Positions 1-14,000 of a stretch of DNA of 64,000 nucleotides are shown piece by piece. Below the pieces are notes generated by a model. It searched no databases. It was not told where the DNA came from and worked only from the letters and a program-made list of their open reading frames with translations. Position numbers and translations under genes: made by a program. The number at the start of each line of letters is the position of its first letter. The first letter of the stretch is position 1. The stretch comes from Sinonovacula constricta. Taxonomy: Eukaryota; Mollusca; Bivalvia; Cardiida; Solecurtidae. Location: the NCBI GenBank assembly GCA_007844125.1, contig CM017565.1, forward strand, positions 13,196,618 to 13,260,617, read 5' to 3'.

Positions 1-1835
1 CCATTGCAACAATGTTGTTGTTGTTTTTAGTATTTTGTAAGTACTTTCCAGGCTTATATTAAAAGTGTTACAGTGGTATAAAAACATGTCAATGAAATAT
101 TCGACAATATCATATAATACACGAGTTCAGTACGTTTTGATTGGTCAATCGCTGGTCACGTGTCGATCAATATTAAATGATAATGACTACGAAAAAGTGA
201 GATTGATCCGATAACGTTATAATGCGTCACGTCAACAAATTACCAATTAAAACATTAGCAATATTTTTGTTTCACTTGAGTCGCTATACCCTCTATTAAG
301 AGAAACATCACTGCAAAACAATAATTGTTGTATTCACAAAGTTGTTTTTTTTTTGTTCTTACTGTTTGTTTGGTTTGTTAAGGTTTAATAAATATGGTGT
401 GGTTGTGAATATCTCATAAAATGACACAACACTTCCTGATACATTTATGGAAGGTAAACATGTGCTAAAATTAATTGTCTCTTATATTCTTTGGGTTTAT
501 AGCAGATAAAGGGTGATGTTTTGGTCAATATGTAGTTTTACGGACCTGGTTATTGTGATATTGACGAGGACTGCTTCGTAGGTCAATAGAAAAACAACCA
601 AACTCCACTTACAGAAACATTTCTCAGGTGGAATTTTCTCAAGCTGAAATTCTCGACTCCTAGAATACTTCTTACTGGGTCATAATTGTTCAATCCAATC
701 AATTACACACCATTAACCTAACATGTTCAATGCGTCAATATATTACAGATAAATGTTACAGATATATGTTACAGATAAATGTTACAGATATATGACTAAG
801 TAGTAAACAGTATTTATTTATATATTAAAACCCTTGTACACATGTTTATAGTTATAATTATATTGATATATTGACAGATATTTGAATTGGTCGGTTATGT
901 GTATATATATAATTATATATGTATGTATTATAGTTAGGATACAGTTGGATCTATTCTATTCTAAGATTTATACCAACAATATATAAATAAAAACTTTCTC
1001 ACAAACTACCTAAACACACGCATACATTCACACATACGATTTACTCAGTCGCACTTTTATTACGAGTTTTTATTGCCACTGTAACAGTTCTAGCAGACCA
1101 TACTTTACGAAAACAAGAACATAATACCAGGACTGAGAAGTCTCCATCTTGACATGGAAAGAGTTCAAAGAAAAGGCCGTGTTCAGTAAACCAAACGTCA
1201 GCTTAAATTTATTGTAATTTATTGTAATCCACGTATGTTATTAGCTGTGTATCGACGACACGTTTAAAAGAACGAAGTTACCTATTTTAATTCTTAACAC
1301 ATTTCTTTAATACAATCAAAACAAGAACGCAAATGAACTGAATCTATATTAGACGGTATCCTTACACTGCAAAGCAAAATTTGATTTAATTGAACAAACG
1401 ATAATTACAATAAATGCCATAATCAAAACAAAATCTTTAACTAGTACTATAACATAATAAATGAGATCTTTAAAGCAGGTCCTAAATGAGGACTGAACCC
1501 ATGTATATCTGAGGGGTCTGTCTCCCCGGCAATGTGGCATGTCTGGTAAGTTGCTGCTTACCTACCATCACAGAATCCTTTTAACTGGATTTGAGACGTT
1601 ATTTGGACATGGACGTAAAATTAAACCAAATATCATACTTTTTTAAAATCTGGACTCGATTGTATAAAATTCTTAATTATAATCCTAGACCAAACGCATT
1701 CACCTGGTTTGTTTGATTTGAAAATAATTATAAAATTGACCAATCAAATGCTTGAGAATGAACTTGGATTAAAATTAAGAACTTTAAAGTCTGACTATAC
1801 ATAAGACAATACGTGTAAGACAGGTAGTCTGCGTG
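1..1835. other. AT-rich sequence downstream of the opsin-like gene
   Basis: No convincing exon or conserved gene is visible in this 1.8 kb. It contains short AT-rich direct repeats such as 'gttacagataaatgttacagatatat' copies around 745-800. A weak tRNA-like patch with a B-box resemblance lies on the minus strand near 1455-1545 and may be a degenerate SINE head. The short open frames have no recognisable features. Confidence 0.5.
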
Positions 1836-2075
1836 CTAGTTATTCTTCTTCTCGTATGTGACCCCGGTCACCGTGGCAACGGCGTGACCTTTGAACTGTG
1901 GGGAGGACAGGAAATACGCAAGGGGCTGGATGCAGCAGCCGAACTTCACTGCAAGGTGACTGAACTCCACCGCCACAAACCGCCAGTTGGAATCCTTCTT
2001 CAGCACGAACCAGACAGTCCGGTATCCGTACGGAATTGAACACACCACCATAAACACCATTAGCAGCAGCGACAC
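1836..2075 (-). CDS. Opsin-like exon 6 (TM6, TM7, C-terminus)
   Basis: The acceptor is TGACAG|GTG and the stop TAA is at 1836. TM6 is 'VSLLLMVFMVVCSIPYGY' with the CWxP site read as CSIP. TM7 contains 'HLAVKFGCCIQPLAYFL': the lysine is exactly 29 residues after the TM6 proline and six before the QP that replaces NP, the spacing of the retinal-attachment lysine in rhodopsin. A short tail follows (SSPQFKGH to KKNN), lacking the long C-terminus of visual r-opsins. Confidence 0.8.
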   Translation of the reverse strand: MSLLLMVFMVVCSIPYGYRTVWFVLKKDSNWRFVAVEFSHLAVKFGCCIQPLAYFLSSPQFKGHAVATVTGVTYEKKNN

Positions 2076-5000
2076 CTGTCAGGGAGATCAGGGAATTATA
2101 AGCACAAAGATTGCAATGCTACTGTTTGCAAATTAAATGTAATATTACATTTGAGTAGATGAGTAACAAACAACACGATATTGTGTAAACTGACTTAAAA
2201 TGGATCGATACAATCTCTGTCAACACATCAGAATGTTTCGGTTTGGATCTATCACTTACAACTTAAATTGTTAAGAAATTGCGACAAATGGTATAGTTGA
2301 CAGAAGGAACATGAATAACAGGGCTGCGTTTCCTTTCTTCACACGCCATCTTCTTTTCACAATCGGAAGTCTGTGCCACTTTTAACTCTGGCGCAAACAT
2401 AAATAATGTTCTTTACTGTGAACATATTAAAATATTTTGTATCAAAAACATTTTGTGTCAACATTCTGACAGTCTGTATAAAATGTTAGAGTAAATGAAA
2501 ATTATATTTCATGTATTCTCTACACGTATATTTGTACACGTGTGCCAAACCTTTGTGATCTGCTTGTCGTTGAATAGAGGCTCATAGGAGTGTGTATCCA
2601 GCGCAGGTTTTTTGATGCATGTTAGAACGATACAGATGACGCCAGCTAACGTCACGAACGACGTCAGACCTAGCACAAGGTTGACGTAATATCTGTTGTG
2701 ATCATTATATCGCCGAAGGTCGATGCCACAGCTTGAGCCTGATGCGTCCTTTTTGTACCTGTGTTAGTAGAGGTGTGCATAGATGTAAATGGAACGGAGA
2801 CTTCTAGACACATATAACGCACGAACATTATTTTGCACTTCAGATTAAATCTATCATTAGTGAATGGTGCAGTCAAACTTGTAACGATTCATTCGAGTTT
2901 ACTTTTTGCGCGTTTATTTCTTACCAATAAACGTGCCAAGTGTCATTGACATATATTAATTGAGTATTATAGAAGACATAGAGGAGCGTTATGAGACAAA
3001 GATACGGAACGAGGTTTGTGTGGCCGAGAGAAAGAGAGAAGGAGACAGAGAGAAAAGAAGAAAAGGCGTGCGACGTGCCAGGTCAGGAGAAAGTGATATT
3101 GTGAGGGCCAAGAGAGAGGCGTATTGTTGACAGAAGGAGGCTTGAAAGGTTGAGAGGTGTATTTTTGATAGACGACACTTGTTAAGTCAAAAGAGAAGAG
3201 TGCTGTTGATAAAATGAGAATTGTGAGGTCAAGAGAAAGGCGTATTGTTGATAAAAACAGAAATATGAGGTCAATAGAGGGAGTGGTATATTTGACAGAA
3301 GGAACCTTGTGAAGTCAAGAGAGGGTGTGGTATTGTTGACAGAATTTGACTTGTGAGAGGTAGTGGTACTGTTGATAGAAAGTGACTTGTGAGGTCAAGA
3401 CATGGAGTGGTATTGTTGACAGAATGAGACTTGTGAGGTCAAGACAGGGAGTGGTATTGTTGACAGAATTTGACTTGTGAGAGGTAGTGGTACTGTTGAT
3501 AGAAAGTGACTTGTGAGGTCAAGGGATGGTGTGGTATTGTTGACAGAATTTGACTTGTGAGGTCAAGACATGGAGTGGTATTGTTGACAGAATGCGACTT
3601 GTGAGGTCAAGACATGGAGTGGTATTGTTGACAGAATTTGACTTGTGAGGTCAAGACAGGGAGTGGTATTGTTGACAGAATTTGACTTGTGAGGTCAAGA
3701 CATGGAGTGGTATTGTTGACAGAAGGAGGCTTGAAAGGTAAAGGGAGAGGTGTATTTTTGATAGACGACACTTGTTAAGTCAAAAGAGAAGAGTGCTGTT
3801 GATAAAATGAGAATTGTGAGGTCAAGAGAAAGGCGTATTGTTGATAAAAACAGAAATATGAGGTCAATAGAGGGAGTGGTATATTTGACAGAAGGAACCT
3901 TGTGAAGTCAAGAGAGGGTGTGGTATTGTTGACAGAATTTGACTTGTGAGAGGTAGTGGTACTGTTGATAGAAAGTGACTTGTGAGGTCAAGACATGGAG
4001 TGGTATTGTTGACAGAATGCGACTTGTGAGGTCAAGAGAGGGTGTGGTATTGTTGACAGAACGCGACTTGTGAGGTCAAGAGAGGGTGTGGTATTGTTGA
4101 TAGAACGCGACTTGTGAGGTCAAGACATGGAGTGGTATTGTTGACAGAACGCGACTTGTGAGGTCAAGAGAGGGTGTGGTATTGTTGACAGAACGCGACT
4201 TGTGAGGTCAAGTCATGGAGTGGTATTGTTGACAGAATGCGACTTGTGAGGTCAAGAGAGGGTGTGGTATTGTTGACAGAACGCGACTTGTGAGGTCAAG
4301 ACATGGAGTGGTATTGTTGACAGAATGCGACTTGTTAGGTCAAGAGAGGGTGTGGTATTGTTGACAGAACGCGACTTGTGAGGTAAAGAGAGGGTGTGGT
4401 ATTGTTGACAGAACGCGACTTGTGAAGTCAAGAGAGGGTGTGGTATTGTTGACAGAATGCGACTTGTGAGGTCAACAGAGGGTGTGGTATTGTTGACAGA
4501 ACGCGACTTGTGAGGCCAAGACATGGAGTGGTATTGTTGACAGAATGCGACTTGTGAGGTCAAGAGAGGGTGTGGTATTGTTGACAGAATGCGACTTGTG
4601 AGGTCAAGACATGGAGTGGTATTGTTGACAGAATACGACTTGTGAGGTCAAGACATGGAGTGGTATTGTTGACAGAATACGACTTGTGAGGGCAATAGAG
4701 GGTGTGGTATTGTTGACAGAATGCGACTTGTGAGGTCAAGAGAGGGTGTGGTATTGTTGACAGAATACGACTTGTGAGGTCAAGACATGGAGTGGTATTG
4801 TTGACAGAATACGACTTGTGAGGTCAAGACATGGAGTGGTATTGTTGACAGAATACGACTTGTGAGGGCAATAGAGGGTGTGGTATTGTTGACAGAATGC
4901 GACTTGTGAGGTCAAGAGAGGGTGTGGTATTGTTGACAGAATGCGACTTGTGAGGTCAAGACATGGAGTGGTATTGTTGACAGAATACGACTTGTGAGGT

Positions 5001-8000
5001 CAAGAGAGGGTGTGGTATTGCTGACAGAATGCGACTTGTGAGGGCAATAGAGGGAGTGGTATATTTGACAGAAGGAACCTTGTGAGGTCAAGACAGGGAG
5101 AGGTACTGTTGATAGAAAGTGACTTGTGAGGTCAAGGGAGGGTGTGGTATTGTTGAGGGAAGGTGACTTGTAGGGTCAAGAGAGGGTGTGGTATTGTTGA
5201 CAGTATGTGACTTGTGAGGTCAAGAGAAGGAAGTGGTATTGTTGACAGAATGCGACTTGTGAGGTCAAGACATGGAGTGGTATTGTTGACAGAATTTGTC
5301 TTGTGAGGTCAAGACAGGGAGTGGTATTGTTGACAGAATTTGACTTGTGAGGTCAAGACATGGAGTGGTATTGTTGACAGAAGGAGGCTTGAAAGGTAAA
5401 GGGAGAGGTGTATTTTTGATAGACGACACTTGTTAAGTCAAAAGAGGAGAGTACTGTTGATAAAATGAGAATTGTGAGGTCAAGAAAAAGGCGTATTGTT
5501 GATAAAAACAGAAATATGAGGTCAATAGAGGGAGTGGTATATTTGACAGAAGGAACCTTGTGAAGTCAAGAGAGGGTGTGGTATTGTTGACAGAATTTGA
5601 CTTGTGAGAGGTAGTGGTACTGTTGATAGAAAGTGACTTGTGAGGTCAAGACATGGAGTGGTATTGTTGACAGAATGCGACTTGTGAGGTCAAGAGAGGG
5701 TGTGGTATTGTTGACAGAACGCGACTTGTGAGGTCAAGAGAGGGTGTGGTATTGTTGATAGAACGCGACTTGTGAGGTCAAGACATGGAGTGGTATTGTT
5801 GACAGAACGCGACTTGTGAGGTCAAGAGAGGGTGTGGTATTGTTGACAGAACGCGACTTGTGAGGTCAAGTCATGGAGTGGTATTGTTGACAGAATGCGA
5901 CTTGTGAGGTCAAGAGAGGGTGTGGTATTGTTGACAGAACGCGACTTGTGAGGTCAAGACATGGAGTGGTATTGTTGACAGAATGCGACTTGTGAGGTCA
6001 AGAGAGGGTGTGGTATTGTTGACAGAACGCGACTTGTGAGGTAAAGAGAGGGTGTGGTATTGTTGACAGAACGCGACTTGTGAAGTCAAGAGAGGGTGTG
6101 GTATTGTTGACAGAATGCGACTTGTGAGGTCAACAGAGGGTGTGGTATTGTTGACAGAACGCGACTTGTGAGGCCAAGACATGGAGTGGTATTGTTGACA
6201 GAATGCGACTTGTGAGGTCAAGAGAGGGTGTGGTATTGTTGACAGAATGCGACTTGTGAGGTCAAGACATGGAGTGGTATTGTTGACAGAATACGACTTG
6301 TGAGGTCAAGACATGGAGTGGTATTGTTGACAGAATACGACTTGTGAGGGCAATAGAGGGTGTGGTATTGTTGACAGAATGCGACTTGTGAGGTCAAGAG
6401 AGGGTGTGGTATTGTTGACAGAATACGACTTGTGAGGTCAAGACATGGAGTGGTATTGTTGACAGAATACGACTTGTGAGGTCAAGACATGGAGTGGTAT
6501 TGTTGACAGAATACGACTTGTGAGGGCAAAAGAGGGTGTGGTATTGTTGACAGAATGCGACTTGTGAGGTCAAGAGAGGGTGTGGTATTGTTGACAGAAT
6601 GCGACTTGTGAGGTCAAGACATGGAGTGGTATTGTTGACAGAATACGACTTGTGAGGTCAAGAGAGGGTGTGGTATTGCTGACAGAATGCGACTTGTAAG
6701 GGCAATAGAGGGAGTGGTATATTTGACAGAAGGAACCTTGTGAGGTCAAGACAGGGAGAGGTACTGTTGATAGAAAGTGACTTGTGAGGTCAAGGGAGGG
6801 TGTGGTATTGTTGAGGGAAGGTGACTTGTAGGGTCAAGAGAGGGTGTGGTATTGTTGACAGTATGTGACTTTTGAGGTCAAGAGAAGGAAGTGGTATTGT
6901 TGAGGGAAGGTGACTTGTAAGGTCAAGACATGAAGTGTTATTGTTGACAGAAGACGACTTGTGGGATCAAAAGGGGGAGTGGTATTGTTGACAGAAGACG
7001 ACTTGTGGGTTCAAAAGGGGGAGTGGTATTGTTGACAGAAGACGACTTGTAAGGTCAAGACATGAAGTGTTATTGTTGACAGAAGACGACTTTTGAGATC
7101 AAAAGAGGGAGTGTTATTGTTGACAGAAGACGACTTGTGAGATCAAAAGGGGGAGTGGTATTGTTGACAGAAGACGACTTGTGAGATCAAAAGAGGGAGT
7201 GGTATTGTTGACAGAATACGACTTGTGATGTCAAGACATGGAGTGGTATTGTTGACAGAATACGACTTGTGAGGGCAATAGAGGGTGTGGTATTGTTGAC
7301 AGAATGCGACTTGTGAGGTCAAGAGAGGGTGTGGTATTGTTGACAGAATGCGACTTGTGAGGTCAAGACATGGAGTGGTATTGTTGACAGAATACGACTT
7401 GTGAGGTCAAGAGAGGGTGTGGTATTGCTGACAGAATGCGACTTGTGAGGGCAATAGAGGGAGTGGTATATTTGACAGAAGGAACCTTGTGAGGTCAAGA
7501 AAGGGAGTGGTACTGTTGATAGAAAGTGACTTGTGAGGTCAAGGGAGGGTGTGGTATTGTTGAGGGAAGGTGACTTGTAGGGTCAAGAGAGGGTGTGGTA
7601 TTGTTGACAGTATGTGACTTGTGAGGTCAAGAGAAGGAAGTGGTATTGTTGAGGGAAGGTGACTTGTAAGGTCAAGACATGAAGTGTTATTGTTGACAGA
7701 AGACGACTTGTGGGATCAAAAGGGGGAGTGGTATTGTTGACAGAAGACGACTTTTGGGATCAAAAGGGGGAGTGGTATTGTTGACAGAAGACGACTTGTA
7801 AGGTCAAGACATGAAGTGTTATTGTTGACAGAAGACGACTTTTGAGATCAAAAGAGGGAGTGTTATTGTTGACAGAAGACGACTTGTGAGATCAAAAGGG
7901 GGAGTGGTATTGTTGACAGAAGACGACTTGTGAGATCAAAAGAGGGAGTGGTATTGTTGACAGAAGACGACTTGTGAGATCAAAAGAGAGAGTGGTATTG

Positions 8001-11000
8001 TTGACAGAAGACGACTTGTGAGATCAAAAGGGGGAGTGGTATTGTTGACAGAAGACGACTTGTGAGATCAAAAGAGGGAGTGGTATTGTTGACAGAAGAC
8101 GACTTGTGAGATCAAAAGGGGGAGTGGTATTGTTGACAGAAGACGACTTGTGAGATCAAAAGGGGGAGTGGTATTGTTGACAGAAGACGACTTGTGAGAT
8201 CAAAAATGGGAGTGGTATTGTTGACAGAAGACGACTTGTGAGATCAAAAGGGGGAGTGGTATTGTTGACAGAAGACGACTTGTGAGATCAAAAGAGGGAG
8301 TGGTATTGTTGACAGAAGACGACTTGTGAGATCAAAAGGGGGAGTGGTATTGTTGACAGAAGACGACTTGTGGGATCAAAAGGGGGAGTGATATTGTTGA
8401 CAGAAGACGACTTGTGACATCAAAAGGGGGAGTGTTATTGTTGACAGAAGACGACTTGTGAGATCAAAAGGGGGAGTGGTATTGTTGACAGAAGACGACT
8501 TGTGACATCAAAAGGGGGAGTGTTATTGTTGACAGAAGACGACTTGTGGGATCAAAAGGGGGAGTGGTATTGTTGACAGAAGACGACTTGTGGGATCAAA
8601 AGGGGGAGTGGTATTGTTGACAGAAGACGACTTGTGAGATCAAAAGGGGGAGTGGTATTGTTGACAGAAGACGACTTGTGAGATCAAAAGGGGGAGTGGT
8701 ATTGTTGACAGAAGACGACTTGCGAGATCAAAATAGTTTGTGGTATTGTTGCAGAAGGTTATTTGTGAGATCAGGAGAGGATCGTTTTGTAGACAGAAGG
8801 ACAAATATAAGGAAAATAGACGGCCATATATTTAACAGAAAGAAACCATTTTAACTGCTTATAAAGAAATGATTTGTAGTTTCTAGATACCGCTTTATGA
8901 GGGGCTGCTAAAATTTTTATAAAGTGGTCAGTATTATTTAAATGCGGATATGACACAGAAGCTCTGTGTAAAGAACATACCTGCTATATCCCAGTAAAGG
9001 CAAGCTGGCCAGTAACAAACTGTATGCCCAGACGCATACAGAAACTATAGCGAAATGTTTGCTGGAGAATTTGGAATCTGTAAAGACAGCAAACATACTA
9101 GATCGTTTCAATTACAGCTTATCAATGTTACATAAACTTAGATTGAGTTGCCTTTGATGGCCCAGTTTATTTAAGCGTTTCTTCGCTGAAAATATTGGGC
9201 CATGTTTTGATATTTAAGTTTCCTCACCTGATGAATGTTGTTTGCTTTCTTTTTACCATCCCCTATCAGGTTCTTCATTGGTCGAAAATTCCTTTTGATT
9301 GCCATCTATTATATAATATAGATGTTCGAAGTCGGTAAGCGGCATTTTTTACAATTGACCAATAGAATATAAAATGTTATCTTTATACATACAATGTCGA
9401 TTTAACAAAGATAAAGGTCATATACAAATCATCGACTTACAAGTACTTAGCCTTTCGTCTCGTGGATTCGGGTCCCTGGGCGAAAACCTTATGTTGGGTG
9501 TTATGAGTGCGGCAGTGGTTATTGCTATTTATCTGCGGTCTTCTGCTATAAAAATAGCTAATATCGCTGGTAAGACCATAGTCATGTTAATGCGACTCGT
9601 TTTCCAAAATGTAAACAAAGCTAATATGTAAGTGGTATGTGATGTTATTGAGATTATTGTCCAAAAACCTGCACGTACAACGGTTGTGTTGGCAGACTGC
9701 AAGGAAGGTTTCTATACAGATGAGGCTGGTGAAAGTCATCTCGGCATACCCGCCCAGAAACACCTGAAACCCTGTCCATGTGCACAACCCGGGGGTAAAC
9801 AGCCACCTTAAATATTAGAATGACAATGGATGTATTTATTTGGTTTACACAAGGTGTGCATGCGGGACATAAGTTCATGTGATAATTGCATGATAATGCC
9901 GTAAACGATTGACCAGATGTCGACTAAAGCCCCGGTTAAAACAACCCACGATTTAAAATAAAGATTGGCATATCGTGAGTCTCCGCTTGTCGTCTCATGT
10001 GGGTAGGTGCTAAAGAACATCCGGTATATTGAGGTGGGCGGTACCTTATGAATATTTATTTCTTAAAGTTGCCTGTGATGACTACAGTACAATAAACCAT
10101 GAATGTCTCTATCCGACTGACTACGCAAACACCTCCGTATACCAGTTGCTCCCTAATATCACCATTTTTGAGAGGACTATGGTACAATAAACCATGAATA
10201 TCTCTATCAGACTGACTACACAAACACGTCGGTATACCAGCTGCTCCCTTATATCACCGTTTTTGAGAGGCCTATGGTACAATAAACCAGGAATATCTTG
10301 ATCAGAATGACTACGCAAACACCTCCGTATACCAGTTGCTCCCTTATATCACCATTTTTGAGAGGACTATGGTACAATAAACTGACAATTATCTTTAAAC
10401 TATGTTGGATTCATATGTTGGATTCATGTGAACAAATATTAAATTAATTTAAAATAAGATTTGAATGATGCAGGGGTCGAAGCTGAATGGAACGCAAACC
10501 ACCAAGTATCAAACACAAAAATGTAAGATCATTGTCCATATATTTTCTGGATTTCCAATAAATTAATGAACGTCATGTTATGTAAATTCAAATTGAAAGG
10601 AGACGGATCTCTATGACTGTACAGCGATAATTCTTAGTCTTAAAACCATTTTAATTTTAAAATAGTATACGACTCAAATTCTTCTAAGTCACAGATATTA
10701 ACATAACACGTGATCCGGAAACTCCGCCCCCTCCAGATACTGAATGTTCTTTAGAAATTACGTCTCACGTGAGTTCTGGAAAGTGTTGAGCATCGTGACA
10801 TCAGCTTTCCGCCAAGAGGCAAGATTTGTCAAGAATGTACATGGATAGTCGCAAGACGATTGCAGGATTTCCGCATGAATGTCGCACAGTTTCACGCGCA
10901 TTGCATGATGAACAACGACCTAAACAAGTTCAAAACTGACTTCAACAATGCACGCAAAACCATAGAATATATTGCAGCTCTTGTGACCTCTCAAATCTCA

Positions 11001-14000
11001 TTTACGAGCAAGGTTATGTTCTGGCCAAGACAGATATATCCTGGGATTGTGTTTAATCTGGTTATTACATATATTATTCGGTGCGACTTTGTCTTGTTTG
11101 TTAGCACATTTGAGACATCTCATGTATACTTCAGTGCCATACCCCTTAGTTCCTTATATACTCACTCTCCCTTCAGTGCTGATGGTGCCGACATGGCCAC
11201 TGAGGTCAGTGTGATGATGTTGGCGATAGACAATTGCAGGTGCAACCAGGACCGTCGTTCCCGCCAGAAGGTCCGGAACACAAGCACGTTGCCGACGATA
11301 CCCAGCATTCCTATCGGAAAATTAAACAAAAATATGGTTTGTGAAGAATTATTGAATATTGCCACTGGATTATTTTATAAAATGTTTCATGGCGTTTATT
11401 TTATATTATTCCGCATTCGGCATTATTAAGTGGACGTTTTATGCATTAACAAACATGCGTTATATATTAGTTATATTGTTGATCATGATTCGGTGTCTAC
11501 ATCCACTCTTCATTTATCAAGAAGGTGTCACAGATTTCCCGCTGGTAAATCTTCAACACTTGAGATAATCGTGTATCACTCCAGATATTCTCGCACCACT
11601 TTAAAGTATCGTGAACCATTTGAGTTAACCATGCACATCTCGAGGTGGCCGTGCACCGAGTTTACACTTCACCACCCATATGTGATCGACAAGCTTACTA
11701 GATCATATCCATTTGAAATCACTGTGCTCCACAGGAGTTAACCCAGCAATACTTGATATTAACATACATATACGATATAACTGTGCTCCACAGGAGTTAA
11801 CCCAGCAATACTTGATATTAACATACATATACTATATAACTGTACACCACAGCAGTTAACCCTGCAATACTTGATATTAACATACATATACGATATAACT
11901 GTGCACCACTGGAGTTAACCCAGCAATACTCGATATTAACATACATATACGATATAACTGTGCACCACAGCAGTTAACCCTGCAATAATATGTATTAACG
12001 TACATGTACGATATAACTGGGCACTACTGAAGTTAACCCTGCAATACTTGATATTAACATACATATACTATATAACTGTGCACCACTGGAGTTAACCCAG
12101 CAATACTTGATATTAACATACATATACGATATAACTGTGCACCACTGGAGTTAACCCAGCAATACTTGATATTAACATACATATACGATATAACTGTGCA
12201 CCACAGCAGTTAACCCTGCAATACTATGTATTAACGTACATGTACGATATAACTGGGCACTACTGAAGTTAACCCTGCAATACTTGATATTAACATACAT
12301 ATACTATATAACTGTGCACCACTGGAGTTAACCCAGCAATACTTGATATTAACGTACATATACGATATAACTGTGCACCACTGGAGTTAACCCAGCAATA
12401 CGTGATATTAACGTACATATACAATATAACTGTGCACCACTGGAGTTAACCCAGCAATACTTGATATTAACATACATATACGATATAACTGTGCACCACT
12501 GAAGTTAACCCTGCAATACTTGATATTAACATACATATACTATATAACTGTGCACCACTGGAGTTAACCCAGCAATACTTGATATTAACGTACATATACG
12601 ATATAACTGTGCACCACTGGAGTTAACCCAGCAATACTTGATATTAACAAACATATACTGTATAACTGTGCACCTCTGAAGTTAACCCAGCAATACTTGA
12701 TATTAACAAACATATACGATATAACTGTGCACCACTGGAGTTAACCCAGCAATACGTGATATAAACGTACATATACAATATAACTGTGCACCACTGAAGT
12801 TAACCCAACAATACTTGATATTAACATACGTATACTATATAACTGTGCACCACTGGGGTTAACCCAGCAATACTTGATATTAACATACATATACGATATA
12901 ACTGTGCACTACTGGAGTTAACCCAGCAATACTTGATAATAACGTACATATACGATATAACTGTGCACTACTGAAATTAACCCAGCAATACTTGATATTA
13001 ACATACATATACGATATAACTGCGCACCACCGGAGTTAACCCAGCAATACTTGATATTAACGTACATGTACGATATAATTGTGCACCACAGGGGTAAACC
13101 CAGCAATACTTGATATTAACATACATATACTATATAACTGTGCACCACTGGAGTTAACCCAGCAATACTTGATATTAACATACATATACGATATAACTGT
13201 GCACCACTGGAGTTAACCCAGCAATACTTGATATTAACATACATATACGATATAACTGTGCACCACAGCAGTTAACCCTGCAATACTATGTATTAACGTA
13301 CATGTACGATATAACTGGGCACTACTGAAGTTAACCCTGCAATACTTGATATTAACATACATATACTATATAACTGTGCACCACTGGAGTTAACCCAGCA
13401 ATACTTGATATTAACGTACATATACGATATAACTGTGCACCACTGGAGTTAACCCAGCAATACGTGATATTAACGTACATATACAATATAACTGTGCACC
13501 ACTGGAGTTAACCCAGCAATACTTGATATTAACATACATATACGATATAACTGTGCACCACTGAAGTTAACCCTGCAATACTTGATATTAACATACATAT
13601 ACTATATAACTGTGCACCACTGGAGTTAACCCAGCAATACTTGATATTAACGTACATATACGATATAACTGTGCACCACTGGAGTTAACCCAGCAATACT
13701 TGATATTAACAAACATATACTATATAACTGTGCACCTCTGAAGTTAACCCAGCAATACTTGATATTAACAAACATATACGATATAACTGTGCACCACTGG
13801 AGTTAACCCAGCAATACGTGATATAAACGTACATATACAATATAACTGTGCACCACTGAAGTTAACCCAACAATACTTGATATTAACATACGTATACTAT
13901 ATAACTGTGCACCACTGGGGTTAACCCAGCAATACTTGATATTAACATACATATACGATATAACTGTGCACTACTGGAGTTAACCCAGCAATACTTGATA

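Noticed and set aside
2276..2360. Possible extra opsin exon on the minus strand reading 'RVKKGNAALLFMFLLSTIPF'
   Set aside because: The flanking exons already join in phase to give a TM6 of normal length. This segment would make TM6 too long and has only a weak donor.
3070..8790. CRISPR-like regular repeats
   Set aside because: Units are contiguous with no unique spacers, the setting is eukaryotic, and no cas genes are present. The same applies to the other arrays.
9374..9631. 85-codon plus-strand open frame
   Set aside because: It overlaps a SINE-like fragment within an opsin intron and has no conserved features.
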